Program-made: the position numbers and the translations under genes
From: Fluviispira vulneris
GTDB taxonomy: Bacteria; Bdellovibrionota_B; Oligoflexia; Silvanigrellales; Silvanigrellaceae
Assembly: GCF_014281055.1 (NCBI RefSeq)
Contig: NZ_JACRSE010000001.1
Coordinates: 558,001-622,000 of the forward strand
Reading direction: 5' to 3'
DNA: 64,000 nt
Part shown: positions 26,219-36,099 of the stretch, in pieces
How positions within the stretch are numbered: the stretch's first letter is position 1
Layout of the letters: every line of letters begins with the position of its first letter
Notes under the pieces: generated by a model
The model's database searches: none
The model's input: the letters and a program-made list of their open reading frames with translations, nothing else
What the model was told of the DNA's origin: nothing

Positions 26219-27334
26219 TTAAGAATTCACTTGCTCTTCCATTCCTTCATCCCCAACTCCGCGATCGAGTTTTCTATCCATTTCATATTTAGGATCATAG
26301 TCACTAGTTAATTCTGAAGCAGAGCCTGCAAAGCGGATGCAGTCTTTTGCAATATTCGAAGCATAATTTTTAAGATGTGTGCGGGCTTCATCGAGATCTT
26401 CAACTCTATTTAGTACATCGCGTAAGCTTTTACTTGAAGGAAAACCTTTCGTATACCAAAGCAAATGTTTACGGGCCAATATAGCAGCCAATTTTGTTTT
26501 TCCAAAAAACTCTTCTTGATAAGCCAAATGCCTGAGGACAAGGTCTAGCCATTCAGCGAACTCTGGCTGTACAGTTTGACCAAGTAAAATTTCTTTAAAT
26601 ATCCAAGGATTGCCGAGTGCACCGCGGCTCACCATCACAGCATCACAGGCTGTTTCTTCGTGCATTTTATGGGCTGAGACATAGTCGAAAATGTCGCCAT
26701 TACCAACTTTAATAACAGACTTTTCCTTACTGAGAGCGGTATCCATGGCTAACTTAATTCCCTTTATGTCGCAGGGAGTGGAATAACTTTCCGAGCGGGT
26801 GCGGCCATGAATTGTAAACATGTCAACGTTTTCAGCCAACACTCGTTCAACAGTGTTCACAACATTAACTTCCTCACGTGTGTAACCCAAGCGAAATTTT
26901 GCGGAAAGGGGACGAGATGTTGCGTTCCGAGCGAGTTCAACCGTTTTGCTGATTCTTTCAGGTTCTCTTAAAATACCACTGCCACAGCCCGCAGTCACCA
27001 CCTTGCGGACGGGGCAACCCATATTTATATCAATAGTATCAAAACTTTGCTGATCAAGAACCGAAACGGCATGTGCCACTTGCTCAGCACTAGGCCCAGT
27101 GACTTGCACACCTAAAATACTTTCCGAGCTATGCCGCGCCATCATTTCGAAGGTTCTTTTATTTTTATAAGCAATTGCAGTGGCAGAAAGCATTTCGACA
27201 TATGTTAATCCTGCTCCTAATTCCTGACAAATTCGGCGGAAAGGCACATCTGTAACTCCCGCAAGCGGTGCTAAGAACACTCGATTTTTCAGGGTTAGAT
27301 TGCCCAACTGAATAGGTTGATTAAAAAAACTCAT
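26219..27334 (-). CDS. dusB: tRNA-dihydrouridine synthase (DusB family)
   Basis: This flavin enzyme reduces uridines in the tRNA D-loop. The 371-residue protein begins with the FMN-binding 'NRVFLAPLAGVTDVPFR', has INMGCPVRKVVTAGCGSGIL with catalytic Cys107, then KFRLGY, the FMN-phosphate segment 'TIHGRTR', 'VIKVGNGDI' and MVSRGALGNPWIF. The first base block of the gene overlaps the stop of rlmN by 4 bp (ATGA), so the two are translationally coupled. The C-terminus has a charged tail of about 30 residues. dusB next to another RNA-modifying enzyme is functionally coherent. Confidence 0.94.
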   Translation of the reverse strand: MSFFNQPIQLGNLTLKNRVFLAPLAGVTDVPFRRICQELGAGLTYVEMLSATAIAYKNKRTFEMMARHSSESILGVQVTGPSAEQVAHAVSVLDQQSFDTIDINMGCPVRKVVTAGCGSGILREPERISKTVELARNATSRPLSAKFRLGYTREEVNVVNTVERVLAENVDMFTIHGRTRSESYSTPCDIKGIKLAMDTALSKEKSVIKVGNGDIFDYVSAHKMHEETACDAVMVSRGALGNPWIFKEILLGQTVQPEFAEWLDLVLRHLAYQEEFFGKTKLAAILARKHLLWYTKGFPSSKSLRDVLNRVEDLDEARTHLKNYASNIAKDCIRFAGSASELTSDYDPKYEMDRKLDRGVGDEGMEEQVNS

Positions 27335-28404
27335 GATTTTACCTTATTTTTTATCAATTGTCCGCATGCTGCTTGAATATCTCTGCCTTTTGACAGACGT
27401 ACTGTCGCAACCATTCCAGAATTTTTTAGAATTTGTTGAAATTGGTATACGCGGCCTAAGTCAGGTCTACGAAACGCAGCTCCTTCATGTTCATTTAAAG
27501 GAATAAGGTTTATTTTGGCCCCAACTCCTTGTAATAAGGAAACTAATGCCTTTGCATGCTGTTCGCTGTCGTTTATACCGCGCAAGAGTGTGTATTGTAT
27601 CATAAATGAAGTCCGCGTGCCAGATAAAGCATGCTTTCTCAGTGTATCAATCACTTGAGTCAACGGATGGCGCAGGTTCACAGGCATGACTTTTGAGCGC
27701 TCCTCCTCGAAGGGAGAATGGAGTGAAAGAGCAACAGCTACTTTCGTTTCATTTAAAATCCTATCAAGTGCTGGCATTAGACCAACTGTGCTGACAGTGA
27801 CTTTATTTGGTGAGAAATTAAGCCCCAAATTGTCGCAAAAAATCTGGGTGCTTTTAATTACATTATCTATATTATCAAGAGGTTCACCCATTCCCATATA
27901 AACGATATTTGAGATTCTTTGGTAACTTGCCACATGAAAATCGGGATTCTCACGCCGCCATTTTTCAGCGAGAATAACCTGTCCTACTATTTCCTCGCTC
28001 GAAAGACTGCGCATGAGTCCCATACGACCTGTCTGACAAAAACGACAGGCTTGTGCACAGCCAACTTGGGTTGATATACACTGCGTCAAACGCCCCCGTT
28101 CTGGAATAAGCACGCTTTCAACCCATCTACCATCACTCTTTAGGCGCATTGCAAACTTAACCGACCCATCATGGGTACTCGTTTGAATCTCTGAGATCTC
28201 TAAGGGAACAGAAAGTAAGTAATTGTTTTTAAACCATGCAATGACTTCTTGGTTCAGTTCAGAAAAATCATAGTCTGCGAGTGGATTTTGTTTATAGACT
28301 TTTCGAAATAAGGTTTCAGCCCGTAATTTTGCTTTTGGAACGCCAAATGATTCAGCAATTTTTCCCTCAAGTTCCTTACGCTCCGTCCCGAAAAATGAAT
28401 TCAT
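27331..28404 (-). CDS. rlmN: 23S rRNA/tRNA m2A methyltransferase RlmN
   Basis: This radical-SAM enzyme methylates A2503 of 23S rRNA and A37 of some tRNAs. The protein (357 aa from ATG 28404) has the 4Fe-4S cluster motif CAQACRFC (Cys116, 120, 123), GEPLDNIDNV for SAM binding, and the C-terminal catalytic Cys in 'DIQAACGQL'. An in-frame GTG at 28428 is possible, but AAGGA lies about 10 bases before the ATG. The gene runs into dusB with a 4-bp overlap. Confidence 0.94.
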   Translation of the reverse strand: MNSFFGTERKELEGKIAESFGVPKAKLRAETLFRKVYKQNPLADYDFSELNQEVIAWFKNNYLLSVPLEISEIQTSTHDGSVKFAMRLKSDGRWVESVLIPERGRLTQCISTQVGCAQACRFCQTGRMGLMRSLSSEEIVGQVILAEKWRRENPDFHVASYQRISNIVYMGMGEPLDNIDNVIKSTQIFCDNLGLNFSPNKVTVSTVGLMPALDRILNETKVAVALSLHSPFEEERSKVMPVNLRHPLTQVIDTLRKHALSGTRTSFMIQYTLLRGINDSEQHAKALVSLLQGVGAKINLIPLNEHEGAAFRRPDLGRVYQFQQILKNSGMVATVRLSKGRDIQAACGQLIKNKVKS

Positions 28405-28425
28405 TGTTTTTTTTTCCTTAAATAC

Positions 28426-28440
28426 CACCTAAAATAGGTG
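28426..28440. promoter_or_regulatory. Short palindrome between rlmN and the DUF4301-like gene
   Basis: CACCTA-AAA-TAGGTG is a perfect 6-bp inverted repeat located in the divergent intergenic region, 22 bp before the rlmN start. Candidate operator, or chance. Confidence 0.3.
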
Positions 28441-28544
28441 ATCTTTTTTCAAACAAAGTATAATGGTGTGGTCAAGAAGTTTTTTGCTAATAATTGCATT
28501 CTATGCTATTTGGCTGCATCTAAAGATTTTCAAGGGGAAATGCA

Positions 28545-30827
28545 ATGCAAGTTGAAAGTGATAAGACTTCAAAAAAGAAATCAAGTCATAACTGCTCGCT
28601 GAATAAAGAATTGATAAATGAAAATAATCTCGATTTTCATAAAATAAATATTCATCATTCTAGAATTATTCAGGCACTTAATAACGAAATAAATACAACT
28701 ATTCCTATCATGGGTGCATGCACAACCAACAATGGTGGGATCATTTCTTGGAAACTTGTTACACGAATATTATCAACAACGTTTCATTCTAGTTTACGCA
28801 AATTTCAAAAAAATTCTATGCGCTATTGGAGAGAAAATTATTTATTAACTTGTATTCCAGCAGCAGGAGCAGCATCCCGTTTCTTTAGTGATTTACAAAA
28901 ATTTACAATCGCAATTGAATCAAAAATCCCTGAGTTTAAAAATTCTTTAAATCTATTTCTAAATCACAATTTCAAAGAGAAGCTTTCATTAGAAAATAGA
29001 AAACAAATACAAAGCATCCTAGCAAATGTAAAAATAACAACAGAAATGTCTTCGCTTTATGAAGGCATGCATGAACAAGAAAAAGAAAATATTAAAGTAT
29101 GTATTGAGCAGTTTTATAATTTTTTAAGTCAATTTGTTGTATTAGGAAAAACAGATGAAAAATTTATAAACAAATATGAAAATTTAATAAATTTATGCGA
29201 CATAGAGAATAGAAAAAAAGATTATATAAAAAGAATTTCTCAATCGGAAAGCAGTATCCGCACTCCATGGGACTACAATAAGAATTTAACAAAAATAAAA
29301 AGTCAGGATAATACTACAAATTTTAAAACGCCATTTAATAAAAATAAAAACTTGAGCAACTCCCATTGGATGGAGAGAATTTCGGCTCAAACATTATTTT
29401 TAAATAAAGAAACAACCGCATCGCATGACCCTTCTATATATTTAGGTACACAAGAAAAAACCATATTAAAAACTTATGCTGCATGCTGTGTATTATTACA
29501 AAAATATGCACACCTTCCAAAAGCACTTGTGCCAACAACTACAGAAGGTGATTCTTTTCTCATGCTCAAATTAGCAGAACAAATTGGTCTGTTACCTTCT
29601 CTTGGAAATATTCTTGTCGTCCCTGCTTTTATGAAAAGTGAATTTGAAAAAGAAATTGATAGATTAAAACCTATATTACAAGAAAATATAAGTGATATAT
29701 TTGCACTACGCAATTCACCATTTGCCCCACAGTGGTTAAAAGAAAATCGCAAAATAAATGGAGAATGGGTTGTTTTTGAGCAAGGTAGAAATCTTTCCAC
29801 CATTCGATTTAATATGGATGGCACCCCCTATACGGATGAAAATGGAAAATATGTACCCGTTTCCGCAGGTCACGGTGAACTCATCCATTTATTTGATGAA
29901 TTCACCAAACAGTTTCCAGAAGCTGAGTGTTTGCATATCCGTAATATTGATAACGTAATCGGTTCCTCTCTCGACAGAACTGCAGAGCTTAATATTCCAG
30001 CAGAGTTTTTTAAGATTATACGCGACTGTATTGAATATTTACGCGCTCAGGTAGAAGACTATTTATTTAATGAACAAAAAAAGAAATCCGACAGCAGATT
30101 GCATAATGAAACAGCATTCCAAGTGCTCAGTTACCTTGCTCACTTTATCGACGAGAGTATTGCCAATGAAGCGCTTGATGCTTGTTTCGATGCTCAATCA
30201 ACATTTATTGGCTTGGCACATCAGTCACTCTACAAAGTACTTGGCAATTTATTTCATTGGCAACCTTTAGAAAATCACACCACAGAACTTGAGGCATGGG
30301 AACAAACCATGCAATGGCTCGACAATCCTATTTCTGTTTTCGGGGTTGTGCGCAAAGAAGTGGCGGATGTGGGTGGAGGTCCTGTTTTTGCCGCCCTTCC
30401 TGATGGGACAACAATAAAACTTTGTCTTGAAATGCCTCACGCCAACGAAGAAGACGCTAGTGAATATTTTGGCCCACGTGGGAATGCAACACATTTTAAT
30501 CCTGTACTCGCCTTTTTTGAACTCAAAACACATACGCGTGCATTTGAAAACACACCCTCTGTGGGCAAAAAAGTTGAATTTTCCAAACTTTTTGACGAAC
30601 GTTTTTGGCTATTGAGCAAGCGTGAATACAAAGGCACACCTGTGTGCTATCATGAAACTGTCTTGCATGAACTTATTGGCAATTCAGCAACGACTAACCT
30701 AGTATTTATTGAAGTTCCACGCACATTATTTAGACCACATAAGTCTTTTTTTGACTCACTTGGGAATGACAGACGGGCATATGGTTTTGACGAAACTTTG
30801 GCAACAACAGAAACCCGAAATTTCTAA
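28545..30827 (+). CDS. DUF4301-like protein (predicted nucleotidyltransferase-type fold)
   Basis: The 760-residue protein carries, in order, CIPAAGAASRFF (about residues 103-114, like the 'P(A/S)GAASRM' phosphate-binding loop), VSAGHGELIHLFDEF with HIRNIDNVIGSS (about 440-475), and GVVRKEVADVGGGPVFAAL with an acidic 'PHANEEDASEYFG' block. These match the DUF4301 family known to me mainly from Bacteroidetes, whose folds resemble sugar-nucleotidyltransferases; the activity is unknown. The family core is about 500 residues; here there is an N-terminal addition of about 100 residues and a Lys/Asn-rich insert near 220-270. The start is ATG 28545 with AAGGGGA upstream. A second gene begins inside its 3' end. 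Confidence 0.7.
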   Translation: MQVESDKTSKKKSSHNCSLNKELINENNLDFHKINIHHSRIIQALNNEINTTIPIMGACTTNNGGIISWKLVTRILSTTFHSSLRKFQKNSMRYWRENYLLTCIPAAGAASRFFSDLQKFTIAIESKIPEFKNSLNLFLNHNFKEKLSLENRKQIQSILANVKITTEMSSLYEGMHEQEKENIKVCIEQFYNFLSQFVVLGKTDEKFINKYENLINLCDIENRKKDYIKRISQSESSIRTPWDYNKNLTKIKSQDNTTNFKTPFNKNKNLSNSHWMERISAQTLFLNKETTASHDPSIYLGTQEKTILKTYAACCVLLQKYAHLPKALVPTTTEGDSFLMLKLAEQIGLLPSLGNILVVPAFMKSEFEKEIDRLKPILQENISDIFALRNSPFAPQWLKENRKINGEWVVFEQGRNLSTIRFNMDGTPYTDENGKYVPVSAGHGELIHLFDEFTKQFPEAECLHIRNIDNVIGSSLDRTAELNIPAEFFKIIRDCIEYLRAQVEDYLFNEQKKKSDSRLHNETAFQVLSYLAHFIDESIANEALDACFDAQSTFIGLAHQSLYKVLGNLFHWQPLENHTTELEAWEQTMQWLDNPISVFGVVRKEVADVGGGPVFAALPDGTTIKLCLEMPHANEEDASEYFGPRGNATHFNPVLAFFELKTHTRAFENTPSVGKKVEFSKLFDERFWLLSKREYKGTPVCYHETVLHELIGNSATTNLVFIEVPRTLFRPHKSFFDSLGNDRRAYGFDETLATTETRNF

Positions 30828-31296
30828 TCCTACGTATTCGCAAGAAGAAATTGGATTGCAATTTTTACATGCCCTGTATAAACAACTTGACAAAGATCTT
30901 ATTTATTTAAGTGGACAAAAAGATCTCCCAAAAAAATATTTTTTCGAAAAAATAAAAGTAACATTCGGATCTATGTCATTAGATCAATTTAAAAATAAAC
31001 CATATATCCGCTATGAAAAAAAATATTTATTTCTCCATATTCCCAATCATGCAGGTTTTTTATTAGAGCCATCAATTAATATTGATAAAATATTTCTTTA
31101 TCGCGCTACAAAAGTCATGCAACAATTGAGCAATGAAATGGGGGAAAGCAGCCGGCCTGAGCTATTTATTCTTAAAAGTGATGTTATTGAAGAATTTAGG
31201 ATTATTGACGACAATTATGTACGTGCTGGCAATGAAAAAACTTTATCGGTTGCACAAATGAGTGAAATGCTCTTACTATTGGCGGATTCGTTGTGA
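30766..31296 (+). CDS. Hypothetical protein overlapping the DUF4301-like gene
   Basis: The start is unclear: ATG 30766 or ATG 30781 both lie inside the upstream gene (overlap 62 or 47 bp), and neither has a good ribosome site, so translation is probably coupled. The product (about 176 aa) is soluble, with a helical N-terminus, a Lys/Tyr-rich middle (IRYEKKYLFLHIPNHAGFLLE) and the run 'IFLYRATKVMQQLSNEMG', then an acidic end. No known domain was recognised. The tight overlap suggests it works with the DUF4301-like protein. Confidence 0.6.
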   Translation: MTDGHMVLTKLWQQQKPEISNPTYSQEEIGLQFLHALYKQLDKDLIYLSGQKDLPKKYFFEKIKVTFGSMSLDQFKNKPYIRYEKKYLFLHIPNHAGFLLEPSINIDKIFLYRATKVMQQLSNEMGESSRPELFILKSDVIEEFRIIDDNYVRAGNEKTLSVAQMSEMLLLLADSL

Positions 31297-31371
31297 TAAA
31301 TCATAACGATTCAAGAACTGCAAAAGTTATTGATTGCTCTTTTATTTTCTTAGTATTTATTTATTCCATTT

Positions 31372-33051
31372 TTAACATTTATTTTCCTTTACTGCTGAAA
31401 TAACTTTTTGAATATATTTTGAATTTAAACTGTCTGTCTTTTCTTTAATCTCTTCTATCGTTTTTGGGATGACACAATCTGCCTGGGTACCATTTCCTTC
31501 AATTGCACGATGCGCTGTGCCATTATGAATTCTGCTTTGCATATCTCGCCAGGAAAAGGTCATTTCCGTATTACCTGGTAATCTTTCGACAAAATTTTTC
31601 TCTACTAACAATTCCCAAGATATAACATTGGCTCCACCTCCAGCTGTGAACTTGTTTTCACCAACTATTTTCGTTGCAAGATTTTGATCCTTCATAATTG
31701 CCACAAATTGATCGCAGGCTGAAAAACATTTAGCATTTGTCAAAATAATAATTTTTTTGTTATTCAATTTCGTAAAGCGACTTCTGTATACTTTATTGAT
31801 TTCGTAATCTTGAGTTAAAGCTCTTGGCTTTGTGTATTGCCATCCATTTTGCGCAGCATCTTCTAAATCTTGTTTCCAGAATGCATATTCACTCGCAAAA
31901 TCCAATAATACATTCCTTTCATAAGCCAAGAATTTATTCACTAGTTCTAAGTTACCTTTGGTATTTTTTAATCTAAATTCCATTGGATAAAAAGGGTATT
32001 TCGAATCTTTGTCATAAAATAGCCTAGCAAGATTATCAGCAAATCGAATCGATCCCCCACCATTATTTCTTAGATCAATTACAATCGTGTCTAAGTCTAT
32101 TTGGCTTAATTTTGTATCGAGTCCATAAAGTATCCTATTTTCTTCTTCCCTCGCTTTATCATCATCATTTATATCTAAATCAAAAGTTGATATTTTAAAA
32201 TAAGCGATATTTTCAAACTTTTCAATATTAGAATATTTTTTCACAATATCATTGTCTAATATTGGATTATACCCTTTTTTTAAAAAATTGAGTGAAGGTT
32301 TACTCGGTAATTCGTCATCCGTAAAATCAGACTGCAATCTTATGCCTTTTTCATCTCTATTACAATTTGGATCTATAAATGAATGTGATGGTATGCGAAT
32401 TTTTCTACCCCCCCTTTCAAGCGAAAGGACAAATTGATCTTCACTTGGAAATTCATGAATGGCACCATTTCTATACATTAAATAATTTAAGCTTCTTAAT
32501 TCTTCTGCGTTTGAATTTGCACCATAAGTAATTGTCTTAATCTTATTCAAAGCTTGTAGAACATTGACTCCATTTATTTCAGTTATGACATCTCCAACTC
32601 GTAATTGCGACAACGATAGAATATAATTAATAAAATCTTTATCACCAAAATTTTTAACGGAATGCATTGTCGTATTTAAAGAAGCAACTACAATTTTTTT
32701 CTGCCCATTTTCTTCGGCTAATTCTAATGATAAGTTATTGGGGTGCACACCTTTTGAAAAGCACTTACTCGGCTTATAAAATACTGTGTGAGCATCTTTT
32801 TGTTTAAAAAATACTTCTTCAATTTTATTGTAAAACATTTCTTTGCCAAATGAATTATTTACTTTTCTAATATCTGCAGCACTGTTACCCCCTTTGTCAT
32901 GCACATAATAATTATCAAACATATAAGCAACAGTGTTTATGACCTTACCATGATCCGGATTTGTTATCACGCTGTTCACATCAAACTCATTATTTTTTTT
33001 TCCACAGGCTGAAAGCAGAATAAGTGAAGAGCATAAAATCAACTTTTTCAT
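31372..33051 (-). CDS. S41-family peptidase lipoprotein
   Basis: The start ATG 33051 follows TTGGAG and begins a lipoprotein signal with lipobox LLSACG (Cys about 16). A PDZ-like segment (LRVGDVITEINGVNVL) is followed by the S41 protease core: IVIDLRNNGGGSIRFADNLA and AKCFSACDQF, where Ser sits at the nucleophile position. The Lys normally found in the 'TFGKG' loop 25 residues later is replaced (the aligned loop reads KFTAGGG), so the catalytic dyad of CtpA-type enzymes is not intact in the usual form. It is probably an extracytoplasmic processing protease or a non-canonical one. Monocistronic. Confidence 0.82.
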   Translation of the reverse strand: MKKLILCSSLILLSACGKKNNEFDVNSVITNPDHGKVINTVAYMFDNYYVHDKGGNSAADIRKVNNSFGKEMFYNKIEEVFFKQKDAHTVFYKPSKCFSKGVHPNNLSLELAEENGQKKIVVASLNTTMHSVKNFGDKDFINYILSLSQLRVGDVITEINGVNVLQALNKIKTITYGANSNAEELRSLNYLMYRNGAIHEFPSEDQFVLSLERGGRKIRIPSHSFIDPNCNRDEKGIRLQSDFTDDELPSKPSLNFLKKGYNPILDNDIVKKYSNIEKFENIAYFKISTFDLDINDDDKAREEENRILYGLDTKLSQIDLDTIVIDLRNNGGGSIRFADNLARLFYDKDSKYPFYPMEFRLKNTKGNLELVNKFLAYERNVLLDFASEYAFWKQDLEDAAQNGWQYTKPRALTQDYEINKVYRSRFTKLNNKKIIILTNAKCFSACDQFVAIMKDQNLATKIVGENKFTAGGGANVISWELLVEKNFVERLPGNTEMTFSWRDMQSRIHNGTAHRAIEGNGTQADCVIPKTIEEIKEKTDSLNSKYIQKVISAVKENKC

Positions 33052-33285
33052 GAATTTCTCCAACTTTAAATGTATAAAAAGCGATTGAAAATATAAGTAG
33101 AAAATCAAGTGCGTCAGGTTTGTATAATTTCAAACCTTTTTACTCTATTTATTGTTTCAGATAGATTTATTATAATTTTTAAAAGTAACAATCAAGTTTT
33201 TATTAATAAAATTTAAGATTTTATATTTTTTACAATATTAATGCGAATTTTTAAGTCATTTTTTTAAATTTTGTTATATAACTCA

Positions 33286-34266
33286 TCACTTTGATGATTG
33301 TCTTATCCTGCGAGCAAGTATTACTTTCGAACTTTCACCAAAACGCACACCTATATATATGGAAGTCAAAACACAGACAATTCCTAGAATTGTATTCATG
33401 TAAAATGGTTCCTTTAAAAATACTATGCCAAATATGGCAGAGCTAATCGGCACCATACCAGTCATGATAGCTGCTGTTTGGGAATCAATTTTTGCAATAC
33501 CTCTATTATAAAATGTATAAAAAAGCGCGCCATTGAATAAACCGATAAAGAAACTGAAAATCCAAATAGATACATCGAGGGCAAAAAAACCAATTTTTGC
33601 TTCTGCAAAAAGCACAAAGGGAAGGCAAACAAGCATATTGATAAAATTAATTATGAGCCCAGACACGACAGGACAGACTTTAACTTTAATTAACTTTGCT
33701 AAAATAGTAAATAGTGCTTCGGGAATCATAGCTAAAAACACAATACAGTTGCCAATAAATACATCATATGAACTTTTATGATTATAAGTATTATGCAGTT
33801 GATTACCCGATAAATTAAGAATTATGACACCAATCACAACCAACAAAACACAAATAAAATGAATTTGCTTAAGTGACTGACGCAAGATAAAAAAAGAAAA
33901 AATTGCTATAAGTGTAGGAATTGCACTACTTATAACTCCAACAGACGTTGCAGTTGTTCGATCAATTCCAGACATATAAATAAGATTAAATAGAACCCCA
34001 CCACTCAAAGCCATGAGTATGTATAGTATCCAATTGCGAAAATCGAACTTTTCTTCGGTCAAATAAAAGGAAATTTTCTTTTTTAGAAAAAGAGAAAAAA
34101 ATGCTAAAATAAGAGTGCCAAATATATAGCGCAGTTCAAGTAATTGTATAACCGAAGCTTTCTCAACCAAATATTTATTGATAACTATATTTACGCCTAC
34201 AAATGAATTAGCTAAGGCAATTTCCAATGTGCCAATAAGATAATTTCTTTTATTCTCAGTTTCCAT
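33286..34266 (-). CDS. EamA/DMT-family transporter
   Basis: The 326-residue protein has ten hydrophobic segments in two repeats, the drug/metabolite transporter plan. The first repeat begins GTLEIALANSFVGVNIVINK and contains 'LELRYIFGTLILAF'; the second repeat contains 'ALFTILAKLIKVKVCPVVSG' and ends with 'PISSAIFGIVFLKEPFYMNTILG', the typical 'P..a...g...l.E.....~~~G' end of EamA domains. Substrate unknown. Its start is 31 bp from the stop of gshA on the same strand, so it may be read through from that operon. Confidence 0.87.
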   Translation of the reverse strand: METENKRNYLIGTLEIALANSFVGVNIVINKYLVEKASVIQLLELRYIFGTLILAFFSLFLKKKISFYLTEEKFDFRNWILYILMALSGGVLFNLIYMSGIDRTTATSVGVISSAIPTLIAIFSFFILRQSLKQIHFICVLLVVIGVIILNLSGNQLHNTYNHKSSYDVFIGNCIVFLAMIPEALFTILAKLIKVKVCPVVSGLIINFINMLVCLPFVLFAEAKIGFFALDVSIWIFSFFIGLFNGALFYTFYNRGIAKIDSQTAAIMTGMVPISSAIFGIVFLKEPFYMNTILGIVCVLTSIYIGVRFGESSKVILARRIRQSSK

Positions 34267-34296
34267 AAAATCCTTTAAAAAGCAAACAAAAATTAT

Positions 34297-35622
34297 TTAT
34301 TTTAAATGCTTGAGAAATTCTTCTGAAGGAAAAAGAGTTTTATTCTTTTGCACAAATTCAAGCGCTTTCTCAGCCTGCCAGTAATCATTTTTTTGTACCA
34401 CAAATTTCTTATAAGCTTGAAGGGCTTGCACGCCTTCTTTTTCATTCAGGTCATCAAGGACAGAACATGCAAAATCGAGCAATGGAAAATGAATTTTTGA
34501 ATAATCTTCCTGCGAATGAAATAAATTTTTTAAATCTATTTTTTCTGAGTTAATAATTTCCCAAACTTGTCTGCGAATTTTACTGCTCTTCAATACTGCA
34601 GAGAAAAATGCGATGGGAGCAAATGTATGTTCAAAAGGTTGGGCATCGATATGTCTGATTTCCAAAAAATCCCTGAGACGAAGATGAGGAAATAACGTAC
34701 CTAAATGAGTTTCCCAGCTTTCAACAGTTGGCTTTGTCCCTTTGTAACCGTTTTTCAACCAATCTTCAAAAGTCAATTCACCAAATAAAGGTTGTTCTTC
34801 TATTGGCAAACCATCTACAAAAAAGACAAAAGCTTTTTTGCCCCAAGTAGCATATTCGCACTCAAGATTTTCTGCAAAAGGTAAATTGGCAGGAATACCT
34901 GAACGACTGGGATCCATTTTCTGCCAAATTTCTTGTCGTTCTGAAAAAAATTGGCTTTTTTTATTTTTAAAATATTTAGAATTTGCAAATAATTTTGCTG
35001 TCAAAGGAATAAGAACTAAAGTTAAATTGACTGCATCTTCCCAATTCTCATCACCAAAGATATCTACATTTGCTTGTACAGTAGCACTGTGACGCATCAT
35101 ATCAATGCCACGAATTTGGGGAGCAGAATTAAAATAGCGGGTCATAATCTTGTAACGTTCTTTAGGTAACAGAAGAGGATGATCATCTGCTGATATTGGA
35201 TTCGTACCATGCGATAAAAAAACCAAATCACCCGCTGATGCTTTTTCAAGTAATTTTAATCCATCTGCTACATTTGCACTCAAATCCGATAATTTTTCAA
35301 AGGGATCTGAGGAATATTCAACTTGCCCACCCGGTTCTGCGCTAAAATTTCCTCCTGATTTTAAAAACACAGTGGTGATAAGACCTGTAGCTTTATCAAA
35401 CTTTAACTTAGCATCAGGTGCAATTTCCCCAATTCTTTTTAAAAGAGTTTGAATATTTATTTTTGAATTTTCAGTGCCTATAGGTGCTAAAGTCTTAGAA
35501 TCGAATGCATGCATTTCCATTTCAAGACCCATTTTTTCGATTCCAGCACGGTTGCCTTTGATCGGCTTAATCCATACACGAGAACATATATTTTCAATAT
35601 CAGTTGAGTTTTGCAATGACAT
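34297..35622 (-). CDS. gshA: Glutamate-cysteine ligase (GCS2 / plant-type GshA)
   Basis: This enzyme makes gamma-glutamylcysteine, the first step of glutathione synthesis. The 441-residue protein matches the GCS2 group: 'KMGLEMEMHAFDSKT' near the start (metal-binding Glu residues), 'SAEPGGQVEYSSDP' and 'MMRHSATVQANVDIF', all characteristic, then 'LEIRHIDAQPF' towards the end. ATG 35622 follows TTTGGAG. It lies directly downstream of exbB-exbD, 35 bp from the exbD stop. No gshB is in the window. A glutaredoxin gene at 1 kb supports glutathione use. Confidence 0.92.
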   Translation of the reverse strand: MSLQNSTDIENICSRVWIKPIKGNRAGIEKMGLEMEMHAFDSKTLAPIGTENSKINIQTLLKRIGEIAPDAKLKFDKATGLITTVFLKSGGNFSAEPGGQVEYSSDPFEKLSDLSANVADGLKLLEKASAGDLVFLSHGTNPISADDHPLLLPKERYKIMTRYFNSAPQIRGIDMMRHSATVQANVDIFGDENWEDAVNLTLVLIPLTAKLFANSKYFKNKKSQFFSERQEIWQKMDPSRSGIPANLPFAENLECEYATWGKKAFVFFVDGLPIEEQPLFGELTFEDWLKNGYKGTKPTVESWETHLGTLFPHLRLRDFLEIRHIDAQPFEHTFAPIAFFSAVLKSSKIRRQVWEIINSEKIDLKNLFHSQEDYSKIHFPLLDFACSVLDDLNEKEGVQALQAYKKFVVQKNDYWQAEKALEFVQKNKTLFPSEEFLKHLK

Positions 35623-35657
35623 AGAAACTCCAAACAAAAGGACAAAGGATTTACACC

Positions 35658-36083
35658 TTATTTTTTTTGTGGAGCAGGATCAAGTTGTAAGGCAAAATCT
35701 GAAACCCCTTCTGAACGGAGAGCATCCATTATGAGTACAACGGAATTATAAACGACATCTTTATCGGCGCTGATCATGGCCACAACTTTTAAGTTTGATG
35801 TGATTGCACTGCGTGCAGAGTTTTTTAAAAAGTCGAGACTTGCTGATTTCCCATCAAGCATAAATTCTCCACTTTTATTGATCATTATATTAAAATTTTT
35901 TTGATTTTGCAGTTTCTCCGCAGTTGCTGCTTTTGGTAGTTGCAATTTCATTCCTTTATTAACAATAAAATGAGCAGTAACCATAAAAATAATTAATAAA
36001 ACCAACACCACATCTACGAAAGGTGTGATATTAATATCAACAATAGGTTCATCATCACCACCCAAATTACTTCCACCTGCCAT
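35658..36083 (-). CDS. exbD: ExbD/TolR-family motor protein
   Basis: The 141-residue protein has one membrane segment containing the family's proton-path Asp (INITPFVDVVLVLLIIFMV) and a periplasmic domain of about 85 residues ending 'GVSDFALQLDP', as in ExbD/TolR. ATG 36083 follows TTTGGAG; an in-frame start at 36116 would lie inside exbB. Together with ExbB it converts proton flow into work on TonB or on the Tol-Pal system. The TonB-family gene at 19.2 kb is a candidate partner. ExbD and TolR cannot be separated safely by sequence alone. Confidence 0.88.
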   Translation of the reverse strand: MAGGSNLGGDDEPIVDINITPFVDVVLVLLIIFMVTAHFIVNKGMKLQLPKAATAEKLQNQKNFNIMINKSGEFMLDGKSASLDFLKNSARSAITSNLKVVAMISADKDVVYNSVVLIMDALRSEGVSDFALQLDPAPQKK

Positions 36084-36099
36084 TTTAAACTCCAAATTT

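Noticed and set aside
33117-33136. Hairpin GGTTTG-TATAATTT-CAAACC followed by T's as a terminator
   Set aside because: The T-run is on the plus strand, where no gene ends; for the minus-strand transporter gene it lacks a T-tract.
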